From contig WYBA01000196.1 in the NCBI GenBank assembly GCA_011526095.1, forward strand, positions 1 through 34,207: a DNA stretch of 34,207 nt. The letters run 5' to 3'. The DNA is from Myxococcales bacterium. Lineage in GTDB: Bacteria; Myxococcota_A; Polyangia; Haliangiales; Haliangiaceae. The translations under genes were made by a program, and so were the position numbers. Every line of letters starts with the position of its first letter. Positions within the stretch are counted from its first letter, which is position 1. Positions 8,189-15,251 of this stretch are shown here, piece by piece. The notes beneath the pieces are model-generated. The model was not told the origin of the DNA and did not search any database. It worked only from the letters and a program-made list of their open reading frames with translations.

Positions 8189-8214
8189 GGGGCGCGAACC
8201 TTGGCTCGCGCCCC
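8189..8214. promoter_or_regulatory. Perfect 9-bp inverted repeat, possible operator
   Basis: GGGGCGCGA and TCGCGCCCC are exact reverse complements separated by 8 nt (ACCTTGGC). The repeat falls at about -21 to -46 relative to the predicted start of the zinc-ribbon transcript, over its -35 region, and upstream of the divergent deacetylase gene. It could be a protein-binding site or an RNA hairpin. Confidence 0.45.
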
Positions 8215-8274
8215 GCGAGGGCGGCGACGGGACGCTTGACGGCGTGGCCGCGGATCGCGTGTCCTGGCGGGAAC

Positions 8275-9201
8275 GTGCGCGCCGGGCTGCTGCTGATCTC
8301 CTCCCTCGCCGCGGCGGCGTGCGCCGACGAGCCGGCCGAGCCAGCCGACGCCGCGCACGCCGCGCTCGACGCCGAGCTGGCGTGGATCGGCCCGCGCGCG
8401 CCGGCGTACGCGCCGCTCGTCGTGACGCTGACGTTCGACGACACCTACGACGAGCAGGCGGAGATCGCGGCGCTGCTCGACGGGCTGCCGTCCACCTTCT
8501 ACGTCAACTCGTCCCGCGTCTCGACGCCCGGGTGGATGACCGACGGCGACCTCGCCGGGCTCGTCGCCGCAGGGCACGACGTCGGCGCGCACACGCTGAC
8601 CCACCCGCGGCTCACCGACCTCGACGAGGCGACGCGCCAGCTCGAGATGTGCGGCGACCGCGCCGCGCTCGCCGCGCTCGGCCACGACGCGCTGACGCTC
8701 GCCTACCCGTTCGGCGCCGACGACGCCGCGGTCCGCGCCACCGCCGCGGCGTGCGGGTTCGAGGGCGCGCGCGACATCGGCGGGCTGCGCAACGCCGACC
8801 CGTGGAACGGCGACGCCGGGTTCTGCGGCACGGAGGCGTCGAGCCTGAGCCGTCCCGCGTCGGAGACGCTGCCGCCGCGCGACGCCTACGCGATCCGCTC
8901 GCACGCGTCGATCCGCGCGAGCTGCACCGATCTCGACCTCCAGCGCATGGTGCTCGCGGCCGCGGCCGACGCGGTCGAGCAGCCGCTCGCCGCGCGGCGG
9001 TGGCTGGTGCTGACGTTCCACGACTTCTGCACGACCTGCACCGGCCGGACGTACCAGGTCGACGTGGCCCGGCTGAAGCGGTTCGCCGCGTGGCTGCGCG
9101 AGCTCGGCGGCGCGGTGCCGGTCGTGAACGCATCCGGACGCCGGGTCGGGCGCCGTCCTTTGATCGTGACCTCGGTCGCCGAGGCGCTCGAGCTGCCGTA
9201 A
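8275..9201 (+). CDS. NodB-type polysaccharide deacetylase, lipoprotein
   Basis: Secreted carbohydrate esterase 4 enzyme of 308 residues, removing acetyl groups from an envelope polysaccharide or peptidoglycan. The N-terminus VRAGLLLISSLAAAAC is a lipoprotein-like signal with Cys16. NodB motifs are: TLTFDDTYDEQ (Asp55 base, Asp56 metal ligand), GAHTLTHPR (metal ligands His106 and His110), a YPFG motif after about residue 140, and LTFHDF (His in motif 5) near residue 245. Extra cysteines (CGDRAA, CGFEG, FCGTE, ASCTD, CTTCTG) suggest disulfides. The GTG at 8275 is chosen because it begins the signal peptide; GGCGGGAAC before it is a weak ribosome site. The acetylated substrate is unknown. Confidence 0.86.
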   Translation: MRAGLLLISSLAAAACADEPAEPADAAHAALDAELAWIGPRAPAYAPLVVTLTFDDTYDEQAEIAALLDGLPSTFYVNSSRVSTPGWMTDGDLAGLVAAGHDVGAHTLTHPRLTDLDEATRQLEMCGDRAALAALGHDALTLAYPFGADDAAVRATAAACGFEGARDIGGLRNADPWNGDAGFCGTEASSLSRPASETLPPRDAYAIRSHASIRASCTDLDLQRMVLAAAADAVEQPLAARRWLVLTFHDFCTTCTGRTYQVDVARLKRFAAWLRELGGAVPVVNASGRRVGRRPLIVTSVAEALELP

Positions 9202-9216
9202 GCGCCGCGGCCGGCG

Positions 9217-9222
9217 TACGTT
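9217..9222 (+). promoter_or_regulatory. -10-like TACGTT before 9231 lipoprotein
   Basis: TACGTT ends 8 nt before the ATG at 9231, with no Shine-Dalgarno. Candidate leaderless promoter. Confidence 0.5.
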
Positions 9223-9230
9223 CCCCGGGC

Positions 9231-9653
9231 ATGCGCAACCGCCCACGCCGCACGTTCGCCGCCCCGTTCATCCTCACGATCGCCGCCGCCGTCCCGGGCT
9301 GCACCAGGCCGGACCCCGCGACGTCGACGATCCGGACCGAGAACCCGCCGCCGCCCGACGTGGTGACGCCGGAGGGGGACCCGTACCAGACGTGGACCGT
9401 GCAGAGCAGCGGCGGCGAGATGTGCGACGCCTACCTCGACGTCGACTGCCCGCCGCCCGAGGAGGCGACGTGCAATCCGCCGCCGCCCGCGGTGGTCGCG
9501 TGCCCCGGCGGCTTCGCCGAGGGCCAGCAGATCCGCGTGCTCCAGCTCGAGGAGGGCGGCCCCTGCTACAGCGAGGCGATGGACTGCGCCGAGGGCGGCT
9601 GCGACCGCCAGCCGTCGGCGTGCCCGAGCTGGGACACCGGCACGGACATGTGA
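9231..9653 (+). CDS. Small Cys/Pro-rich lipoprotein
   Basis: A 140-residue protein with a basic N-terminus (MRNRPRRTF), a hydrophobic stretch and lipobox-like VPGC at Cys24. The mature part is rich in proline and has eight further cysteines, several in pairs (CDAYLDVDCPPPEEATC, then GGPCYSEAMDCAEGGC). I recognise no family. It probably resides in the envelope. It has its own -10-like hexamer and ends 13 nt from the convergent GNAT gene. Function unknown. Confidence 0.7.
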   Translation: MRNRPRRTFAAPFILTIAAAVPGCTRPDPATSTIRTENPPPPDVVTPEGDPYQTWTVQSSGGEMCDAYLDVDCPPPEEATCNPPPPAVVACPGGFAEGQQIRVLQLEEGGPCYSEAMDCAEGGCDRQPSACPSWDTGTDM

Positions 9654-9666
9654 GCCGCGCGCCGCG

Positions 9667-10239
9667 TCAGCCGTCGAGCCGTGGGTCCCAGTCGGGCGCG
9701 GCGCGCAGCGCCGGCAGCGGGACCGGCGGCGCGGGCTCGGCCGCGGGCGCGCGCAGCGCCAGCCGCCACCACCCGACGTCGTGCCACGCGCCGTGCTTGT
9801 AGCCGACCGCGGGGTAGACGCCGACGGGGGTGAAGCCGCAGCGCTCGTGCAGCGCGACGCTACCGGCGTTGGGCAGCGTGATCCCGGCGTGGGCCGTGTA
9901 GAAGCCCTGGCGGACCAGCAGCGGCAGCAGCGCGCCGTACAGCGCGCGCCCGACGCCGGCGCCGTGATGCCAAGGCGCGACGTAGACCGTGACGTCGACG
10001 GCCCACTGGTAGGCGGGGCGCTCGCGGTGCCGCGCGGCGTAGGCGTAGCCGACGACGCCGCCGTCGCGCTCGAGCACGAGCCACGGCGCCCACGTCTGAA
10101 CGCCGGCGATCCGCGCCGCCATCTCGTCGGGCGGCGGCGGCGCGAGCTCGAACGACGCCGGGCTGTCGGTCACGGCCGGCGCGTAGATCGACGCGCACGC
10201 CGCGGCGTCAGCGGGGCCGGCGAGGCGGATCGCGTCCAT
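9667..10239 (-). CDS. GNAT N-acetyltransferase (phosphinothricin acetyltransferase-like)
   Basis: Acetyl-CoA-dependent N-acetyltransferase of 190 residues. The start IRLAGPADAAACASIYAP (4-21) followed by DSPASFEL (25-32) and a PPPPDEMAARI segment matches the PAT/bar branch of GNAT proteins. The acetyl-CoA pyrophosphate loop is APWHHGAGVGRAL (88-100). The late block NAGSVALHERCGFTPVGVYP (124-143) and GYKHGAWHDVGWW (146-158) are also typical. Proteins of this branch often acetylate methionine sulfone/sulfoximine or other amino acids, so resistance to phosphinothricin should not be assumed. The tail after residue 163 is Pro/Ala-rich. TACCGT ends 6 nt before the ATG. It is divergent from the PLP decarboxylase gene. 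Confidence 0.87.
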   Translation of the reverse strand: MDAIRLAGPADAAACASIYAPAVTDSPASFELAPPPPDEMAARIAGVQTWAPWLVLERDGGVVGYAYAARHRERPAYQWAVDVTVYVAPWHHGAGVGRALYGALLPLLVRQGFYTAHAGITLPNAGSVALHERCGFTPVGVYPAVGYKHGAWHDVGWWRLALRAPAAEPAPPVPLPALRAAPDWDPRLDG

Positions 10240-10245
10240 CGCGCC

Positions 10246-10251
10246 ACGGTA
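10246..10251 (-). promoter_or_regulatory. -10-like TACCGT before GNAT gene
   Basis: Minus-strand TACCGT ends 6 nt before the ATG at 10239, placing the predicted transcript start at the start codon. No Shine-Dalgarno. Confidence 0.52.
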
Positions 10252-10323
10252 GCAGGCTGTTCCGGTGCGCGCGCGGGGCGGCTGTGTGCGTCGCCGCGGG
10301 GCGTGGCGCGCCAAGCTGACCGG

Positions 10324-11718
10324 ATGCAACGCACCGACTGGGGCCCGCTGCTCGACCACACCCGCCGGCTCGCGACCGAGTTCCTCGATGGCCTGCCCGA
10401 CCGGCCCGTGGCGCCGGCGCGCGACGCCACCGCGCTGCACGCCACGTTCGACCGCGCCGTGCCCGACGAGCCGACCGACCCGCGCGCGGTGATCGACGAG
10501 CTGGTGCGTGGCGCCGACCCCGGCCTCACCGCGATGCCGTCGGGCCGGTTCTTCGGCTGGGTGATCGGCGGCGGCGTGCCCGCCGCGGTCGCCGCCGACT
10601 GGCTGACGACGGTGTGGGACCAGAACGCGGGCAGCGCCGAGGGCACGCCGGCCGCGGCGGTGATCGAGCAGGTCGCGCTGCGGTGGGTCGCGGAGCTGCT
10701 CGAGCTGCCGGTCGCGTCGGCGGTGCTGGTGACCGGCGCGCAGATGGCGAGCTTCGTCGGGCTGGCGATCGGGCGCAGCGAGGTGCTGCGCGGCGCCGGC
10801 TGGGACGTCGAGGCCGACGGGCTGCACGGCGCGCCGCGGGTGCGCGTGCTCGTCGGGGCCGAGCGCCACGGGACGATCGACAAGGCGCTGCGGCTGCTCG
10901 GGTTCGGCGCGCGCGGCCTCACCGTCGTCGACGCGGATCGCAACGGCCGGATGGACGCAGCGGCGCTGGCCCGCGCGCTCACCGTCGACCCCGGGGCGCC
11001 CGCGCTGGTGTGCACGCAGGCCGGCAACGTCAACGGCGGCGCGTTCGACCCGCTGCGCGCGATCGGCGAGGTCGTCGCCGAGGCGCGCGCGCACGCGCCG
11101 ATCTGGGTCCACTGCGACGGCGCGTTCGGGCTGTGGGCGCGCGCGGCGCCGGCGCGGCGCGCCCTCGCCGACGGCGCCGAGCTCGCCGACTCGTGGTCGA
11201 CCGACGCGCACAAGTGGCTCAACACGCCGTACGACTGCGGCATCGCGCTGACCCGGCACGCGGCGGCGCACCGCCGGGTGATGCGCGGCGGTGCCGCGTA
11301 CCTGCCCGACGACGTGCCGGCGGTGCGGACCGCGTTCGATCACGCCCCCGAGCTGTCGCGGCGCGCCCGCGGGTTCGCGCTGTGGGCGGCGCTGCGCCAG
11401 CTCGGCCGGCGCGGCGTCGCCGAGCTGGTCGAGCGGACGTGCGCGCACGCGGCGCGGCTGGCGGAGGGCCTGGCGCGGCTGCCCGGCGTCGAGGTCATGA
11501 ACGACGTCGTGCTCAACCAGCTCGTCGTGCGGTTCGGCGACGACGCCCGCACCCGCGCCGTGCTCGCGCGCGTGATCGCCGGCGGCGCGTGCTACCCCAG
11601 CGGCACGACCTGGCGGGGCGCCGCGGCGATCCGGATCTCGGTGTCGAACTGGACGACCGACGACGACGACGTATCGCGCGCGCTCGAGGCGTTCGCGCGA
11701 GCGACCGCGGAGGTGTGA
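10324..11718 (+). CDS. Group II PLP-dependent decarboxylase
   Basis: Fold-type I, PLP-dependent decarboxylase of the aromatic-L-amino-acid/glutamate decarboxylase group, 464 residues, cytoplasmic. The PLP lysine is Lys297 in STDAHKWLNTPYDCG; Asp265 in VHCDGAFG binds the pyridine nitrogen; His182 in ERHGTIDKAL is the ring-stacking residue. The N-terminal part contains FFGWVIGGGVPAAVAADWL, typical of this group, and the C-terminus ends in the RISVSNWTTDDDDV segment. Substrate is not determined by these motifs: an aromatic amino acid, aspartate or glutamate are all possible, and some relatives have lyase or aldolase activity. The ATG at 10324 has no TAnnnT site and no clear Shine-Dalgarno. Confidence 0.88.
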   Translation: MQRTDWGPLLDHTRRLATEFLDGLPDRPVAPARDATALHATFDRAVPDEPTDPRAVIDELVRGADPGLTAMPSGRFFGWVIGGGVPAAVAADWLTTVWDQNAGSAEGTPAAAVIEQVALRWVAELLELPVASAVLVTGAQMASFVGLAIGRSEVLRGAGWDVEADGLHGAPRVRVLVGAERHGTIDKALRLLGFGARGLTVVDADRNGRMDAAALARALTVDPGAPALVCTQAGNVNGGAFDPLRAIGEVVAEARAHAPIWVHCDGAFGLWARAAPARRALADGAELADSWSTDAHKWLNTPYDCGIALTRHAAAHRRVMRGGAAYLPDDVPAVRTAFDHAPELSRRARGFALWAALRQLGRRGVAELVERTCAHAARLAEGLARLPGVEVMNDVVLNQLVVRFGDDARTRAVLARVIAGGACYPSGTTWRGAAAIRISVSNWTTDDDDVSRALEAFARATAEV

Positions 11719-11735
11719 GGGCGGCCGCGCCCGCG

Positions 11736-12383
11736 CTACGGCTTCGCCGGCGCCGGCAGCTCGACCCACGCGATCCCGCGCAGGTCGCCCGGCGCGTAGC
11801 CGGTCGCCTGGTCGTCGGGGTAGCGCGCGGCGAGGGCGGCCTTGACCTCGGGCGTCAGCGCGTCCGCGGCGCCGTGGCACGCCACGCACAGCTCCATGAT
11901 CAGCAGCGGCTCGGCGTAGGCGGCGCGCCCGTCGGGCAGCGCCTTGGTCCACGTCGCGCCGTCGAGCTTGCCGCCGCCGGCGACCTGCTGCTCGAACTGC
12001 GCGAGCGCCTCGGCCTGCCAGCCGGCGGCGAGGTTCGCCGGGTTGCGCGGCTTGCGCGTCGCGCGCCCGACGGTGACGCCGCCCTGGGCGAGCGACGCCG
12101 CGATCGCCGGCGCCTCGGTGTTGCACACCTCGATCGCCGAGGCCGGGCTGACCTTCATCGCCTCGGTCAGCCGACCGACGAGCCGCTTCTTGAGCTCGCC
12201 GACGACGCGCTTGCCCTCGGCCGCGGGATCCGCAGCGGGCGCCGGGACGCTGGGCGTCGCGGTCGCGGCGGCGGTCCCGGTCGCCGGAGCGGGCGGCGCC
12301 TTCGCCGGCTCGTCGCCCTTGCAGGCGGCGAGCGCGAGCGCCAGCGCCAGCGCGATGGTCGTGGGGCGCGTGAGCGTCTTCAT
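11736..12383 (-). CDS. DUF3365 (Tll0287-like) c-type haem lipoprotein
   Basis: Envelope lipoprotein of 215 residues. Signal peptide MKTLTRPTTIALALALALAAC, lipidated Cys21, then an Ala/Pro/Thr tether to about residue 55. The domain at about 58-215 follows the DUF3365 pattern: helix GELKKRLVGRLTEAM, CNTEAPAIAASL, then the c-type haem motif CVACH (Cys166, Cys169, His170), and the late GDLRGIAWVEL (199-209). Members are thought to be redox or gas sensors or electron carriers. It is divergent from the rhodanese gene of the sulfur block, so it may share its physiology. Upstream TAGGCA ends 7 nt before the ATG, inside a CGTGC-CTA-GCACG dyad. Confidence 0.85.
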   Translation of the reverse strand: MKTLTRPTTIALALALALAACKGDEPAKAPPAPATGTAAATATPSVPAPAADPAAEGKRVVGELKKRLVGRLTEAMKVSPASAIEVCNTEAPAIAASLAQGGVTVGRATRKPRNPANLAAGWQAEALAQFEQQVAGGGKLDGATWTKALPDGRAAYAEPLLIMELCVACHGAADALTPEVKAALAARYPDDQATGYAPGDLRGIAWVELPAPAKP

Positions 12384-12388
12384 CGGTT

Positions 12389-12401
12389 CGTGCCTAGCAC
12401 G
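12389..12401. promoter_or_regulatory. Dyad over the -10 of the DUF3365 gene
   Basis: Perfect CGTGC-CTA-GCACG. It contains the minus-strand -10-like TAGGCA (12391-12396), which ends 7 nt before the ATG at 12383. It could be a small operator; short arms in GC-rich DNA can also occur by chance. Confidence 0.35.
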
Positions 12402-12527
12402 AGTCGACGTCGCAACGGCCGCCGAGGAGTGCGGCGGGCCGCCGCGGAGCGGAGACGAGCGTGCCCGGGTCCCGTGATGCACGGGCCGCCGGCGCGGGCC
12501 ACCCTCGTGATCCGCACGAAGGCTGGA

Positions 12528-12546
12528 ACAGCTCTTGCTGTAAGGT
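12528..12546 (+). promoter_or_regulatory. Rhodanese promoter: ACAGC-TCTT-GCTGT dyad and TAAGGT
   Basis: A perfect 5-bp dyad (12528-12541) shares its last base with the -10-like TAAGGT (12541-12546). TAAGGT ends 6 nt before the ATG at 12553 and there is no Shine-Dalgarno. The dyad could be a regulator site for the sulfur block. Confidence 0.45.
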
Positions 12547-12552
12547 GCCGGC

Positions 12553-12963
12553 ATGAAGTCCTCCCTCCTCGCCCTGCTCCTCGCGATCCCGATGGCCGCC
12601 ACCGCGGCGTGCGACGCCGGCGGCGCCGGCGAGCCGCCGAAGGACAAGGCGCCCGCCGCGGGCACGGCGCCCGCCGCCGCGCCGGCCCGCAGCGCGCGGA
12701 TCACCGGCCCCGAGGCGCGCAAGCTGGTCGCATCCGGCGCGACGCTGCTCGACGTCCGCTCGCCCGAGGAGTGGGGCGACGGGCACATCGAGGGCGCCGT
12801 GCACATCCCGGTCAACGAGCTCGGCGCGCGCATGGCCGAGCTGCCGAAGGACAAGCCGGTCGTCGTCTACTGCTACAGCGGCAACCGCAGCAAGCGCGCC
12901 GCCCAGCAGCTCGCCGGCGCCGGCTACGAGGTCCGCGATCTCGGCCCGATGGACGAGTGGTGA
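12553..12963 (+). CDS. Rhodanese-domain lipoprotein
   Basis: Envelope sulfurtransferase-like protein of 136 residues. Signal peptide [20 protein letters not shown] with Cys20 as probable lipid site (lipobox TAAC is imperfect), then an Ala/Pro/Lys tether and one rhodanese domain from about 47. Hallmarks are [22 protein letters not shown] (65-86; CH2A motif) and the active loop [13 protein letters not shown] (104-116) with catalytic Cys107 as persulfide carrier. It is complete for a single-domain rhodanese and lacks an inactive second domain. It begins the plus-strand sulfur block and is followed after 160 nt by a persulfide dioxygenase, so handling of sulfane sulfur outside the cytoplasm is likely. 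Confidence 0.88.
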   Translation: MKSSLLALLLAIPMAATAACDAGGAGEPPKDKAPAAGTAPAAAPARSARITGPEARKLVASGATLLDVRSPEEWGDGHIEGAVHIPVNELGARMAELPKDKPVVVYCYSGNRSKRAAQQLAGAGYEVRDLGPMDEW

Positions 12964-13085
12964 CGCGCGCCGGCGCAACGGCGTGAAACATCGCGCGGCA
13001 ACGGGCGGCGCTGCGAACCGTCACGACGCCCGCCCCCGCCGCCGCCCAACCCCTCGCCGCCACTGGCGTCCCGGGCTGGCCCGCC

Positions 13086-13117
13086 GGGTGCACTGGTCCC
13101 GGCCAGCACCCAAGGAG
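13086..13117 (+). promoter_or_regulatory. Hairpin and Shine-Dalgarno before persulfide dioxygenase
   Basis: A strong Shine-Dalgarno, AAGGAG (13112-13117), lies 6 nt before the ATG at 13124. Directly upstream, GGGTG-(ca)-CTGG pairs with CCAG-CACCC (13086-13111). The segment GCTGGCC at 13075-13081 could pair instead with GGCCAGC (13101-13107), giving a mutually exclusive fold. Control of translation is possible but such pairings are easy in GC-rich DNA. Confidence 0.4.
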
Positions 13118-13123
13118 ATCGCC

Positions 13124-14191
13124 ATGCTCTTCCGCCAGCTCTACGACGCCGAGACCTCCACGTACACGTACCTGCTCGCCGACGAGGAGTCCGGCGACGC
13201 GATCCTCATCGACCCCGTGCTCGAGCAGGTCGACCGCGACCTCGGGCTGATCCAGGAGCTCGGCCTCACGCTGCGCTACGCGCTCGACACCCACGTCCAC
13301 GCCGACCACGTCACCGGCCTCGGCTCGCTGCGCGAGCGCACCGGCGCGAAGACCGTCCAGGCCGAGCGCGCCGCCGTCGGCTGCTCGGACGTGCTGGCCA
13401 AGCAGGGCGACGTGATCTCGTTCGGCAAGTACGGGGTCGAGGTCCGCGAGACGCCGGGCCACACCGACGGCTGCCTCACGTTCGTCACGACCGACCAGGC
13501 GATGGCGTTCACCGGCGACGCGCTGCTGATCCGCGGCTGCGGCCGCACCGACTTCCAGCAGGGCAACGCGCACACGCTCTACCGCTCGGTCCACGACCAG
13601 GTGTTCACCCTGCCCGACACGACGCTGATCTACCCGGGCCACGACTACAAGGGCCGCACGGTGAGCACGGTCGGCGAGGAGAAGCGGCTCAACCCGCGGC
13701 TGGGCGCCGGCAAGACCGAGGCCGAGTTCGTGCAGATCATGGACAACCTCGGGCTCGCCAAGCCCAAGAAGATCGACGTCGCGGTCCCGGCGAACGCGCA
13801 CTGCGGGCTGCCGCCGCACGTCGTCTCGGGCGACGCGCCGCTCGAGCGGACGTGGGCGCCGATCGAGCCCAACCTCGCCGGCATCCCCGAGGTCGCGCCG
13901 GAGTGGCTGGTCGCCCACGCGTCCGAGGTCCGGATCGTCGATGTCCGCGAACCGGACGAGTACCGCGGCGAGCTCGGCCACGTGCCCGGCGCGGAGCTGC
14001 TGCCGCTGTCGCAGGTGCCGGGCCCGCTCGCCGACACGCCGCGCGATCGCCCGCTGGTGATCACCTGCCGCTCCGGCGGCCGCTCGGCCAAGGCGACCGA
14101 CGCGCTGCGGGCGCTCGGCTTCACCAAGGTGGCGTCGATGCGCGGGGGCATGCTCGCGTGGAACGAGCGCCGCTACGCGGTCGAGCGCTGA
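13124..14191 (+). CDS. Persulfide dioxygenase-rhodanese fusion (ETHE1-type)
   Basis: Cytoplasmic non-haem iron enzyme of 355 residues oxidising glutathione persulfide to sulfite and glutathione with O2, fused to a rhodanese that moves sulfur between glutathione persulfide, sulfite and thiosulfate. The metallo-beta-lactamase part (about 1-230) has THVHADH (His57, His59, Asp61, His62), PGHTDG (His113), [15 protein letters not shown] (Asp132, Arg141, Asp143) and PGHDYKG (His173); His57, His113 and Asp132 match the ETHE1 iron ligands. The rhodanese part (about 255-355) has VDVREPDEY and the active loop CRSGGRS with Cys315. The size matches known single-rhodanese fusions, not the longer CstB type. 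Start is fixed by AAGGAG. Confidence 0.93.
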   Translation: MLFRQLYDAETSTYTYLLADEESGDAILIDPVLEQVDRDLGLIQELGLTLRYALDTHVHADHVTGLGSLRERTGAKTVQAERAAVGCSDVLAKQGDVISFGKYGVEVRETPGHTDGCLTFVTTDQAMAFTGDALLIRGCGRTDFQQGNAHTLYRSVHDQVFTLPDTTLIYPGHDYKGRTVSTVGEEKRLNPRLGAGKTEAEFVQIMDNLGLAKPKKIDVAVPANAHCGLPPHVVSGDAPLERTWAPIEPNLAGIPEVAPEWLVAHASEVRIVDVREPDEYRGELGHVPGAELLPLSQVPGPLADTPRDRPLVITCRSGGRSAKATDALRALGFTKVASMRGGMLAWNERRYAVER

Positions 14192-14222
14192 CGGACCTCC
14201 TCCACCGTCGGTGCTCCGTCGA

Positions 14223-14245
14223 GGGCCCGCGCGCCGCGCGGGCCC
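14223..14245 (+). terminator. GC hairpin after persulfide dioxygenase
   Basis: GGGCCCGCGCG pairs with CGCGCGGGCCC across one central base, 32 nt after the stop at 14191. It is nearly perfect and very stable, followed by TTCGG but no T run. It may be a terminator or a mRNA-stabilising hairpin. Confidence 0.5.
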
Positions 14246-14383
14246 TTCGGCGTTCCGGACGGCCGCGTGCAACGGCCGCGGCGAGCGTGTTTCAGGTTGA
14301 TGCACGACACGCGCGATCCACGCGACGTTCCGCCGCGCGGCGAGGGAACCGCCACGGCACGCGCGCTGCACTGAGCAGGCTCC

Positions 14384-15250
14384 ATGAACCGCTCGATGCC
14401 ACTGCTCGCCCTCGCGGCGCTCGGGCTCGGACTCGGCGCCGCCGGATGCGAGCGCGCCGCCTCCGACGACGCCGCGCCGCGCAACGTCTCGACGACGACG
14501 GTCGTGCCGCCGCCGGCGTTCCGTCCCGTCAACACCGAGCAGATCCCCGAGGGACCGCTCGGCGACGCGGTCCGGCGCGGCAAGCTGCTCGTCGAGCGCA
14601 CCTACGAGGAGCTGCCGGATCACGTCGGCAACGAGCTGCACTGCACGAGCTGCCACATCGGCGGCGGCACCGTGCCCAACGCCGGTCCGTGGGTCGGCCT
14701 GCCCGGCCTGTTCCCCGAGTACCGCTCGCGCAGCGGCCGCGTCAACACGCTCGCCGAGCGCGTCAACGACTGCTTCGAGCGCAGCATGAACGGCACGGCG
14801 CTCGACCCGACCGGCGACGACATGAACGCGATCCTCGCGTACATGAGCTACATCTCGCGCGGCGTCGAGAGCGGCAAGTCGCTGCCCGGCCGCGGGTTCA
14901 AGAAGCTCGAGGACCCGCCCACGCCCGACCGCCAGCACGGCGAGGAGCTGTACGCGACCGCGTGCGCGAGCTGCCACGGCGCCGACGGCGCCGGCCAGAA
15001 GCCCGGCGGCGTCTACGCGTTCCCCGCGCTGTGGGGTGATCAGTCGTTCAACGTCGGCGCCGGCATGGCGCGCCTCGACACCGCCGCCGCGTTCATCCAC
15101 GGCAACATGCCGCTCGGCGCCGGCGGCACGCTGTCGCCGCAGGACGCCTACGACCTCGCCGACTTCATCATCCACCAGCCGCGCCCCGACTTCGCTGGCA
15201 AGGTGAACGACTGGCCCAAGGGCGGCAAGCCGCGGGACGCGAGGTACTGA
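14384..15250 (+). CDS. tsdA: TsdA-like dihaem thiosulfate dehydrogenase
   Basis: Dihaem c-type cytochrome of 288 residues that probably couples two thiosulfates to tetrathionate (or the reverse) in the envelope. The signal ends in a lipobox (GAAGC, Cys22), so it is probably membrane-anchored. Haem 1 motif: CTSCH (Cys87-His91). Haem 2 motif: CASCH (Cys194-His198). The segment NDCFERSMNG (128-137) is characteristic of TsdA; its Cys130 lies 43 residues after the first haem cysteine, where TsdA proteins have the unusual Cys axial ligand of haem 1. HGNMPLG (239-245) offers Met242 as the likely haem 2 ligand. Direction of reaction cannot be told. A weak AGCAGG precedes the ATG. The porin gene starts 1 nt after its stop. 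Confidence 0.85.
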   Translation: MNRSMPLLALAALGLGLGAAGCERAASDDAAPRNVSTTTVVPPPAFRPVNTEQIPEGPLGDAVRRGKLLVERTYEELPDHVGNELHCTSCHIGGGTVPNAGPWVGLPGLFPEYRSRSGRVNTLAERVNDCFERSMNGTALDPTGDDMNAILAYMSYISRGVESGKSLPGRGFKKLEDPPTPDRQHGEELYATACASCHGADGAGQKPGGVYAFPALWGDQSFNVGAGMARLDTAAAFIHGNMPLGAGGTLSPQDAYDLADFIIHQPRPDFAGKVNDWPKGGKPRDARY

Positions 15251-15251
15251 G

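Noticed and set aside
9667..10239. Specific phosphinothricin (herbicide) resistance gene
   Set aside because: The branch includes acetyltransferases for several amino-acid analogues; substrate residues cannot be judged, so only the family is called.
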